Shown one piece after another: positions 1 to 6,178 of a DNA stretch of 12,927 bases (position 1 is its first letter; each line of letters begins with the position of its first letter). The notes under the pieces are model-generated. The model did not search any database and had not been told where the DNA came from. It saw only the letters and a program-made list of their open reading frames with translations. Source of the stretch: CAZUVM01 sp964623885 (GTDB lineage: Bacteria > Verrucomicrobiota > Verrucomicrobiia > Limisphaerales > UBA8199); assembly GCA_964623885.1 (NCBI GenBank), contig CAZUVM010000028.1:1-12927 (forward strand), in the 5' to 3' direction. Made by a program: the position numbers and the translations under genes.

Positions 1-1019
1 TCAAAAAAATGCTGCGTAAACGAGAGCCGGGTTCCGGTGGCGGCATCGGTCGTGTTAATCATGAGGAACGGAGTGTTGTTCGTTTCCAGGTCCCCAAAGC
101 GTGCGTTCTTGAACAGGATCTTGTCGTAATACTCTGCGGCCATGTCTGACCGGCCATAAGTGGAGGACCAAAGCGCCGGCCAATGCAGCGGGTTGACCAC
201 GTGACCTAGGAGGGCGCGCTGAACATTTCGCTTCAAGAACGCGGACTCGAAAACGTCGAACACTCGGTCCCCGTAGAGGCCATAGGCGGCGGCGGTAACA
301 CTGCCGCCGGAAACCGACGAGATGGCATCGACTTCGTCCAAAAGGCGTCGCTTTTTCCCATCGACATCAAAGGTGGTGTCCCGCAACGCCTCAAGCACAC
401 CGTAGGAAAACGCCGACGCGCGCGTACCTCCGCCCGAGAAGGCCAGCAACATCAGGATGTCGTCGGAATTATTCTCGCGCTTATGATTCTGATAATAATA
501 CCCCTCAGGGCGGTCGACAGTCTTCGGGGCATTGACCGGATAATGGGCGCAACCGGCGAGGCCCAGCGACATGACCAGTATCAGGCTGTCGTTAAGAGCC
601 AGTTGCCGAATTGGCCGCAGCCAAGCCGCACCCAAATCCTTTTGAACCGAATCTTTTTGGACTGCGGCGGGAAGCGAAGCGCCACGCCGCTTTGCCAGCT
701 CGGTCGAGCTCCCAAAAGCGGTGTCGCCGCTGCGCTCTGCCACCGCAGTCCAAGATAGGGCAACCAAATCTTTTTGGGCTGCGGCGGGAAGCGAAGCGCC
801 ACGCCGCTTTACCAGCTTGGTCGGGCTCCCAAAAGCGGTGTCGCCGCTGCGCTCTGCCACCGCAGTCCAAGATAGGGCAACCGAATCCTTTTGGACTGCG
901 GCGGGAAGCGAAGCGCCACGCCGCTTTGCCGGCTTGGTTGGACTCCCAAAAGCGGTGTCGCCGCTGCGCTCTGCCACCGCAGTCCAGGATAGGGCTCCAG
1001 GAAGCTTGGTATTCACCAT
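1..1019 (-). CDS. Patatin-like phospholipase lipoprotein with an in-frame repeat array in its N-terminus (3' end beyond window)
   Basis: This is a predicted patatin-family serine lipid acyl hydrolase, with 339 residues visible and the C-terminus off the window. The catalytic domain starts with the oxyanion-hole motif GGGTR (about 196-200). The nucleophile elbow follows 37 residues later as SVSGGS, with candidate Ser237; the first Gly of GxSxG is replaced by Ser. A TNNTPFLMINTTDAATG stretch near the visible end also fits the family. The catalytic Asp is not visible. Just upstream is a lipoprotein-like signal (IRQLALNDSLILVM, then LGLAGC, Cys157). I chose ATG 1019 because it lies 13 nt after the preceding stop, has an AGGAG six bases upstream, and its frame has no stop down to position 1. 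Residues about 12-121 are then encoded by three 39-codon repeats. Other possible starts are TTG 635 and ATG 572, neither with a usable ribosome site. The family call is firm; the start is uncertain. Confidence 0.8.
   Translation of the reverse strand, partial: MVNTKLPGALSWTAVAERSGDTAFGSPTKPAKRRGASLPAAVQKDSVALSWTAVAERSGDTAFGSPTKLVKRRGASLPAAAQKDLVALSWTAVAERSGDTAFGSSTELAKRRGASLPAAVQKDSVQKDLGAAWLRPIRQLALNDSLILVMSLGLAGCAHYPVNAPKTVDRPEGYYYQNHKRENNSDDILMLLAFSGGGTRASAFSYGVLEALRDTTFDVDGKKRRLLDEVDAISSVSGGSVTAAAYGLYGDRVFDVFESAFLKRNVQRALLGHVVNPLHWPALWSSTYGRSDMAAEYYDKILFKNARFGDLETNNTPFLMINTTDAATGTRLSFTQHFF
659..751. repeat. REP-pair hairpin unit 1 of the array
   Basis: The left arm forms GCGGCG (664-669) with CGCCGC (685-690) around a 15-nt loop containing AAGCGAAGCG. 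The right arm forms GCGGTG (718-723) with CACCGC (741-746) around a 17-nt loop. The outer ends GGACTGCGG and CCGCAGTCC are complementary, so the whole unit can also fold as one long stem. Confidence 0.9.
776..868. repeat. REP-pair hairpin unit 2 of the array
   Basis: Same architecture as the neighbouring units. The first bases are GGGCTGCGG instead of GGACTGCGG, which weakens the outermost pairing. Both 6-bp inner stems (GCGGCG/CGCCGC and GCGGTG/CACCGC) are intact. A few substitutions fall in the central linker between the two hairpins. Confidence 0.88.
893..985. repeat. REP-pair hairpin unit 3 of the array
   Basis: Left stem GCGGCG (898-903) pairs with CGCCGC (919-924); right stem GCGGTG (952-957) pairs with CACCGC (975-980). 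Differences from unit 1 lie mostly in the central linker. On the high-coordinate side the spacer motif degenerates (AGGATAGGGCTCC), which marks the boundary of the array with the original gene start at 1019. Confidence 0.9.
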
Positions 1020-1025
1020 CCGCGT

Positions 1026-1030
1026 CTCCT
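1026..1030 (-). promoter_or_regulatory. Shine-Dalgarno AGGAG for the patatin gene
   Basis: The minus strand reads AGGAG, six bases, then ATG at 1019. The site lies in the 13-nt gap after the TGA of the preceding lipoprotein gene. It is one of the better ribosome sites in the window and argues that the patatin gene originally started here, upstream of the repeat array. Confidence 0.6.
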
Positions 1031-1032
1031 GC

Positions 1033-1722
1033 TCATGGAATCATCTTGTCCCTGGCCATTCGGTCCACGATCGTCTTGGCCACGCCTCGCAGCAGCACAA
1101 TCGAGTCATAGTCCTCCTTCACGACCGTATCCATCATGGCGGTCCACACGACCACACCATCAGAAACGCGGTAAAGCCTGGCCGCAAGGCGCACGTTGTA
1201 ATTATCGCTCCCTCCGGGCATCGTCAGGGCGTTATAAGCCGATTCGTATACCGCTCCTGCACCTACGTTGCCCAGGGTGACCGGGGGACCCCCAGGCGCT
1301 GAATCGGTTTGATCGGTAACCCGAACCGACAGAACCGATTCCACCTTCGCCGCCAGGAGTCTCTGACGAATCTGTTCCCGGTCGCCTTTCAACTCATCCA
1401 GGCTGAAACTGTCGTGGCTGGCATTCCCCGCCACACCGTGCTCCTTCAGGAACGACACGGCATCGCTTTCGAACGCGTTGCGGAAGTCGGCACGCTCATC
1501 CACACCTACCACCATCACATTACCGAATGGACCGTCGCTCATGCCGGCGGGATTTGAAGTGCTTTTGACGCGCGTCGAGCTGCATCCAGGTAAGAGAACC
1601 ATCGCAATCAATACCAGGAAGCAGTCGCAAACTGCTCGCACTGCCTTGCTCGCTGTCTTGTTCGCCTCCACGGTTGCGCTCCCGAACTCTGTCCCCGGAC
1701 TACGGATAACTTTTGCTTTCAC
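1033..1722 (-). CDS. Predicted lipoprotein of unknown function (229 aa)
   Basis: A long basic N-region is followed by a hydrophobic stretch (CFLVLIAMVLLPGC) with a lipobox and candidate lipidated Cys47. The mature part has an alternating alpha/beta look and ends with a strand-rich segment (AARLYRVSDGVVVWTAMM) and a helix (VAKTIVDRMARDKMIP). This resembles DUF4136/CsgG-like periplasmic lipoproteins, but I do not recognise a specific family. The start is a GTG at 1722, supported by GGAGG four bases upstream. It begins 27 nt after the previous lipoprotein gene ends, and the patatin gene follows 13 nt after its stop, so the three are probably cotranscribed. The function is unknown. Confidence 0.82.
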   Translation of the reverse strand: MKAKVIRSPGTEFGSATVEANKTASKAVRAVCDCFLVLIAMVLLPGCSSTRVKSTSNPAGMSDGPFGNVMVVGVDERADFRNAFESDAVSFLKEHGVAGNASHDSFSLDELKGDREQIRQRLLAAKVESVLSVRVTDQTDSAPGGPPVTLGNVGAGAVYESAYNALTMPGGSDNYNVRLAARLYRVSDGVVVWTAMMDTVVKEDYDSIVLLRGVAKTIVDRMARDKMIP

Positions 1723-1726
1723 TTGG

Positions 1727-1731
1727 CCTCC
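1727..1731 (-). promoter_or_regulatory. Shine-Dalgarno GGAGG deciding a GTG start
   Basis: GGAGG lies four bases before the GTG at 1722. An ATG that overlaps this site opens only a four-codon frame ending in TGA, so GTG is the credible start of the 229-residue lipoprotein. Confidence 0.6.
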
Positions 1732-1749
1732 ATGTTGTCCCTTTCCAGC

Positions 1750-2367
1750 TCAGGGCTTCTCCACCAGGATCGCCAACGCCTCGGTGGTGCGGAACACCAC
1801 CTCGTCGCCGAGCTTTGCCTGCGTCAGGTCAACGTCCGGGCGAACTTTGAGGGTTTTGGAGTGGCCGTCCGGAAACTGAAGCGTTGCTTTGTGATGCTCC
1901 AGGTCAATGGCCTGGACCTTGGCAGTGACTTCAACGGTGTTTGCCATGAGTATGCCTGGTTTGGCCCCGACCGGTGCGAGGGCCACCGCGGCGGTTTCGC
2001 CGTCACGCGCCGGCTCGCCATTCTTCCGCGCGAATACGACGAGTTGTTCGGCCACCGTCGCTTTGACCTGGTCCCCGACCTGGATCTGGCCGAAATTCAC
2101 CACCTCCGGCCCGACTTTGAACGTTGTCTTCTCGCCGTCCGCCATGGCGAGTGTCACTTTTCGGCTGGCCCCGTCAACCGCGGTTACCGTCGCGGTGATT
2201 TTGTAGGTCTCCACGATCGTGCCACCAGGCACCCCTTTTTGGGCCGCAACCATCGTCGCGCCCTCCCCTTGAGTTTGGGATGTCGTGGAGGAACAGGAGG
2301 TGAACGTGAGCACAGCCGCCGGCGTTAAAGCCAGGGCCGCGAGTTTCAGCAGATTTGTTTTTTTCAT
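1750..2367 (-). CDS. Predicted lipoprotein with two tandem beta-rich domains (205 aa)
   Basis: A classical lipoprotein signal (MKKTNLLKLAALALTPAAV, then FTSC) gives lipidated Cys25. The mature part contains two copies of a 55-residue module at about 58-112 and 148-202, offset by exactly 90 residues. Each reads roughly T-A-x-V-x-A-[I/V]-D, then K-x-T/A-L-x-x-x-D-G, K-V-x-P-[E/D]-V, [V/L]-G-D-x-V, and ends in hydrophobic strands. This suggests a small OB- or SH3-like beta fold, known from short periplasmic proteins of soil bacteria but without an assigned function. The linker (about 113-145) is Ala/Gly/Pro-rich. It lies between the 805-residue surface protein (146-nt gap) and the 229-residue lipoprotein (27-nt gap). 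The leader before the ATG is A/C-rich with no clear Shine-Dalgarno. Confidence 0.85.
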   Translation of the reverse strand: MKKTNLLKLAALALTPAAVLTFTSCSSTTSQTQGEGATMVAAQKGVPGGTIVETYKITATVTAVDGASRKVTLAMADGEKTTFKVGPEVVNFGQIQVGDQVKATVAEQLVVFARKNGEPARDGETAAVALAPVGAKPGILMANTVEVTAKVQAIDLEHHKATLQFPDGHSKTLKVRPDVDLTQAKLGDEVVFRTTEALAILVEKP

Positions 2368-2513
2368 AGACAGTGTTTGTGTTTTGTTTAGTTTCGGTTG
2401 CTATTGGCAAAAACGTGACTCGTTGGTTTTTCAGCTCTTAAGCGACAGAAACAGGAGTCCCATGAATTCTTCATGCTGAATGGAGTTGTGGGTCGGCGTC
2501 CGTTTGTATGTGA

Positions 2514-4931
2514 TTAGCGCCGACCGCCACCTCCTCGGAAGCCACCGCCCCCAAAGGACGGACGATTTCCCTGAAAGCTTTGCGCGCGTTGGCCGCCCCA
2601 GTTCCGCGATTGGGCCTCGCTCTCGAACGAACTTCTCTGCTGCTCGAATGAGGAAGAACTCGGACGCTGCGCGCTTGAGAAAGAGCTCGGACTTTGCGTG
2701 GGCTTAGTCATCTGCTCCCAGCCGCCCGAGCTGCTTTGGCGGTAAACATTGCCATCGTTCGCGGCCACGGTGTGACCGCCCACGTTCACGGCGCTACCCT
2801 GGCTGGTCTTCACGCCGCTGACAGCGGTAGCCTGTCCGGTCTTTGGGTTATAAACGGCGCCGCGTGCGGCGGTTGCGGAATTCCCGGTGTACGCGTTGCC
2901 CACGGTGGCCTTCTGGCCAACCGCCGTTGCGCCAGTGCGCGTGTTGTGAGCCACGCCCTGTGCGCCGGAGGCGTAGTTGCCCGTATAAACATTCTGCACC
3001 GTGCCGCGGCTGCCGGCCACGGCCGTGCCGGTGGAGGAGTTGTAGGCATGACCATATTGCGATGCCCAGGCGTTGCCGGTCCAGGCGTTGTAACCGCCCG
3101 AAGTGCGGCTCACCCCTGTCCACGGCCCGCTTTGGTGATAGACGTAGCCCGAAGAGCCGGCCCAGCCGTACGGTCCCCAGGCGGCGAAGCCGCCATAGGC
3201 GTTATAGTGGTAGCCGTAGCACCAGGCCCCGTAAGGTCCCCAGTAAGGGGCTGGCGGACAATAGCCCCAACTCACGCGCACAGTCCAGCCGGCACCGAAG
3301 CCATAGCACCACCCGGCCCAGGGCGTCCAGCACGGGTTGCATGCGTAGCCGTAAGTGATCGGGTAGGAGACGTATATCGTCGTGCCTACATACGCCGGAT
3401 ACACATACCCGGTGCCATAAACCACCGTGCCCGACGTGGTGACGACCGTGCCGTAGTAGCCAGGCGTTGAGCCAACATAAACGTAGTTTGCGTCGTAGGA
3501 GTAGACGCGGACATAGGTCAAATAGTGCATCGGCGAGGTGACCGGGATGGAGTAGATAATGGACGGCACACGGGTTGCCACGAACCAGGGACCGTTGGCC
3601 GTGGTGGCCGTAAACCACACGCCGTTCTGGCAGGCATACCAGGTAGACTCGTCCACCCTGATGACCGGGGTTGCGCAGTTGAAAACGTAGTCCAAGGGGG
3701 TGCCATCAATGGGTTTCAGTTCCACCGGCCCTTCGTATTGCGGCGGTGGGGACATCTGCGCCTGCTTTCGGTCCACCTTGGCGTTCTGCGGGATGCCATT
3801 GGCGATGACCGCTTCCTGCGCCTGCCGGGTTCCGGGCACAGACGCCTTCACGTTTTCCTTGGGGCTGTCATCGGGGATCTGCGCAAAGTCCACCGGCAGA
3901 CTCTCGCCCGGAACAAACTCCCACGGCCCGTCGTTGGCCGCAGCGCGGAACCAGCGGCCGGAAACCAACACGTAAGTCTTCTGGTCCAGCAGGTGCTTGA
4001 ATACATGTGACGTGGTGTTGGTAACGTACAGCAGTTGTGTGGCGGGAATCGGCATCCACATGGGCGTGCCGTCAGTGACGATCAGCTCCGAGGGCGTGGT
4101 GGTGAGGTACAGCACGGGGACCGGCGTGGACGTGAGTGATGGTTTCTGTTTCGTGTCCGGATTTTCCTGGCCGGCCAACAGGTCCACCTGCTTGGCGTCC
4201 ACGGCCATCTTTTCGGCCTTTTTGATATCCTTGTGAACTTTCTTGGCCACAGTCCAGGGTCCGCCGAGGTCGGGCGCTTCCACATAGCCGTCAAATAAAT
4301 GCAGGTAGTGCTTACCCGATTTGTCCCGCAGGAGCAGCGCGCGGGTGTTCCAGACGCGTTCGACCGCCAATTTTTCCATGGGGCGATAGACCGGCGGCCC
4401 GTCCACAGGAACCAACATGGCGGGCTGGCTGGAAAAAATGATTGCCGGCGGGATGTTGCCGAGGGGAAAACCTTGCGCGTTCTGACGGGCTTGGAGAATA
4501 GCGAGGCTGGCCTCGATCCGATCGAGCGAGATGCTGCGGACTTGCCCCGGCAAAACCGCCTGCAAGGTCGCCCCCCAACCGTCGGCCTGCGCCGGCGCGG
4601 AGGGAAAGTTAACCTGTGTGATTTGCAGCGCCTCGAAGAACACCCTGCGCTCCGCCCGGTCGACCAGCGTCTTCACCGTCACGTAGATCACGCCAAACGT
4701 GGGTTGCGGTGCTCCCGCGGGCTGCACGGCCATCGCCGCGTGCGCCGTGAGAGTAGAGTAATCCCACGAGTCGAGTTGCGGTTGGTAGATCGTGTTGGTG
4801 ACACCGTTTGGCACCAGCACCAAGGGCCATGCCTCCAGGTCGGCGCCCCGCGCCAAACTAACGATTTGAATGACGGCTGCCAGTGCCGACAGCCACACGA
4901 TGCGCTGGGAGAATTGCCGAAATGTTTTCAT
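2514..4931 (-). CDS. Secreted Tyr/Gly/Trp-rich surface protein (805 aa)
   Basis: A Sec signal peptide (residues 1-30, ending SLARGA) leads into an N-terminal domain of about 440 residues. This domain contains three W/GPW modules: GGPWTVAKKV near 223, SGRWFRAAANDGPWEFVPG near 324-342 and NGVWFTATTANGPWFVATRV near 436-455. From about 470 the chain becomes Tyr/Gly-rich (YVYVGSTPGYYGTVV, then many WGPYG and CYGY motifs to about 590), with six Cys around 531-571. Three related units of about 32 residues follow (about 628-720; YTGN, TG-x-A-x-A), then a Ser/Gln-rich segment and a GGGGFRGGGGRR tail. Similar bacterial proteins are often auto-labelled 'carbohydrate-binding family V/XII', a weakly supported name. 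I infer a cell-surface or periplasmic role. It is followed by two lipoproteins and a patatin. Confidence 0.85.
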   Translation of the reverse strand: MKTFRQFSQRIVWLSALAAVIQIVSLARGADLEAWPLVLVPNGVTNTIYQPQLDSWDYSTLTAHAAMAVQPAGAPQPTFGVIYVTVKTLVDRAERRVFFEALQITQVNFPSAPAQADGWGATLQAVLPGQVRSISLDRIEASLAILQARQNAQGFPLGNIPPAIIFSSQPAMLVPVDGPPVYRPMEKLAVERVWNTRALLLRDKSGKHYLHLFDGYVEAPDLGGPWTVAKKVHKDIKKAEKMAVDAKQVDLLAGQENPDTKQKPSLTSTPVPVLYLTTTPSELIVTDGTPMWMPIPATQLLYVTNTTSHVFKHLLDQKTYVLVSGRWFRAAANDGPWEFVPGESLPVDFAQIPDDSPKENVKASVPGTRQAQEAVIANGIPQNAKVDRKQAQMSPPPQYEGPVELKPIDGTPLDYVFNCATPVIRVDESTWYACQNGVWFTATTANGPWFVATRVPSIIYSIPVTSPMHYLTYVRVYSYDANYVYVGSTPGYYGTVVTTSGTVVYGTGYVYPAYVGTTIYVSYPITYGYACNPCWTPWAGWCYGFGAGWTVRVSWGYCPPAPYWGPYGAWCYGYHYNAYGGFAAWGPYGWAGSSGYVYHQSGPWTGVSRTSGGYNAWTGNAWASQYGHAYNSSTGTAVAGSRGTVQNVYTGNYASGAQGVAHNTRTGATAVGQKATVGNAYTGNSATAARGAVYNPKTGQATAVSGVKTSQGSAVNVGGHTVAANDGNVYRQSSSGGWEQMTKPTQSPSSFSSAQRPSSSSFEQQRSSFESEAQSRNWGGQRAQSFQGNRPSFGGGGFRGGGGRR

Positions 4932-4949
4932 AAACTGGTTGGCGATTTA
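4932..4949 (-). promoter_or_regulatory. Leader block shared with the channel gene at 8704
   Basis: The bases before the ATG at 4931 read TAAATCG, a short variable stretch, then CAGTTTATGAAA. The same block precedes the ATG at 8704, with a spacing difference of two bases. No Shine-Dalgarno is present in either. A common translational or transcriptional leader is possible; function not shown. Confidence 0.35.
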
Positions 4950-4996
4950 GGGGTTGTCGTTGGAGGCAGATGCCGGCGGCTACTGGAAACTTTGTT

Positions 4997-6064
4997 TCAC
5001 ACCGTACTCACGGGTTGCTGACTACCGTGGGCGAGCAACCCGGGCGAAATGCAGGAGGAGAGTGTCTTTTCCAGCAGACTCGCGTCGAGGCTGCCGGGCG
5101 CACCAATGGCCACGATCTGGGTGCGGGGCGCGCGCTGGCCCCACTCGTCTTGCAACGAGATGTCCACGCGCCGCCCGACCACCTGCACCACTGCGCGCTG
5201 CCGCGGCGCATCGGCTGCGTATACCACCCCTTTAGCCCGGTAAACGCTTCCCGGCAACTTGCGCATGGTTTCCCGCAATGCTTCCAGCGCCAGCGGTTGG
5301 TCCGTTTGGTAGCTCCAGGTGCTGAAAACCTTCGAATGGTCCCGTCCATGGTGGTCGTGCCCATGTGATTCATCATGACAGTTCGCGTCAGCGCAGGTGT
5401 GCTCAACGGCGTGCGAGTTGAGGCCGGTCCGAGCCGGATCGAAACGGCCGACACCCAGGAGAATCTCGTAGGGGACCTCGCAGTAGTTGGTCTCGACAAT
5501 CCGCAGGTTGTTGAAATGCTCGTCAAGCCAGGCCCGGACCTTTGCGACCTGCTCGGGACCCGCAAGCTCCACCTTGTTCAGGATCAGCATGTCCGCGAAG
5601 CCCACCTGCTGGAGCTTAAGCTGCATTAGCGGCGGATACTCGGGGTGCGCGAACACCTGCTCCGCGTCCACCACGCAGGTGACACTGTCCAGCCTCACCC
5701 GGTCGCGCAGATTGGCATCGGTGAAGGTAACGAAGATCCCGGCGGGATCGGCGACGCCGCTGGCTTCGAGCAGGATGTACTCAATGCTCTCCGGCCGCCC
5801 GAGCAAAGCGACGACCGACTCGATGAGGTCGTCGCGAATCTGGCAGCAGACGCAGCCGTTGGAAAGGCTGATCATGTTGCCATCCACCCCGACGACGAGC
5901 TCGGCATCGATATTGATCGAGCCAAAGTCGTTGACCAGGACCCCCACGCGCAGGCCGTGATTGCCGGCCAGAATGCGATTTAGCAGTGTGGTCTTTCCCG
6001 CCCCGAGAAAGCCGGTCAGGATCGTTATCGGAACCGCTTTGCCGTTGTCGCTTATGAGTTCCAT
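4997..6064 (-). CDS. CobW/G3E-family GTPase, putative metallochaperone (355 aa)
   Basis: This is a P-loop G3E GTPase of the CobW/COG0523 group. The Walker A motif GFLGAGKTT is at 18-26, the metal-binding CVCC of the family's CxCC motif at 71-74, a Walker-B-like ILLEASG near 97-103 and the base-recognition NKVE at 163-166. A His/Asp/Cys-rich loop (about 218-243; HTCADANCHDESHGHDHHGR) links it to the CobW C-terminal domain (about 245-345). Family members deliver Zn or other metals, or cobalt for B12, using GTP. No cobalamin genes are seen nearby. The gene lies 114 nt downstream of the metallo-hydrolase, so loading metal into that enzyme is a plausible inference. A weak CAGG 12 nt before the ATG is the only ribosome-site candidate. 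Confidence 0.93.
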   Translation of the reverse strand: MELISDNGKAVPITILTGFLGAGKTTLLNRILAGNHGLRVGVLVNDFGSINIDAELVVGVDGNMISLSNGCVCCQIRDDLIESVVALLGRPESIEYILLEASGVADPAGIFVTFTDANLRDRVRLDSVTCVVDAEQVFAHPEYPPLMQLKLQQVGFADMLILNKVELAGPEQVAKVRAWLDEHFNNLRIVETNYCEVPYEILLGVGRFDPARTGLNSHAVEHTCADANCHDESHGHDHHGRDHSKVFSTWSYQTDQPLALEALRETMRKLPGSVYRAKGVVYAADAPRQRAVVQVVGRRVDISLQDEWGQRAPRTQIVAIGAPGSLDASLLEKTLSSCISPGLLAHGSQQPVSTV

Positions 6065-6126
6065 AGCTTGGTTTTTCCTGCATTAAGGTGTCTGTCCGCG
6101 AACGAGCCGGGCGCATCTGCGACGCG

Positions 6127-6172
6127 GCCCGGGGGCGTCCCGCCGCGACAGGCGCGGTGGAACGCCCGGGGC
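6127..6172. repeat. GC-rich imperfect palindrome after the metallo-hydrolase gene
   Basis: Two arms of about 20 bases face each other around a five-base loop (ACAGG): GGGCGT pairs with ACGCCC and CCGCG with CGCGG, with small internal mismatches. It begins seven bases after the hydrolase stop on the minus strand. No T-run follows, so it is not a standard intrinsic terminator. It could be an mRNA 3'-end stabiliser, a Rho-linked pause stem, or a second family of palindromic repeat. Confidence 0.6.
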
Positions 6173-6178
6173 ACAGCA

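Larger units (their letters stand above)
659..985. repeat. Tandem array of three REP-pair hairpin repeats, 117-bp period
   Basis: Three near-identical 93-bp units (659-751, 776-868, 893-985) are separated by two 24-bp spacers that are themselves almost identical. Each unit starts GGACTGCGG (GGGCTGCGG in the middle unit) and ends CCGCAGTCC. The period is exactly 117 bp, which is 39 codons, so several frames on both strands stay open and make spurious 39-residue-repeat ORFs. Just before the first unit, on the minus-strand side towards 635, an extra partial spacer copy (CAAAAGGATT) is present. The array is related to the two repeats that flank the RAYT gene at 10903 and 11640. Confidence 0.93.

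Noticed and set aside
659..985. CRISPR array
   Set aside because: The repeats are 93 bp and the 24-bp spacers are nearly identical to each other; no cas genes are present. It is a tandem hairpin repeat.
611..1111. Plus-strand open frame of 166 codons with 39-residue peptide repeats
   Set aside because: It is a by-product of the 117-bp repeat period, which keeps several frames open. It has no ribosome site and overlaps the end of a well-supported lipoprotein gene.
4299..5021. Plus-strand open frame (240 codons) opposite the surface-protein gene
   Set aside because: Antisense shadow of the 805-residue protein, with high Arg/His/Gly content and no motif.
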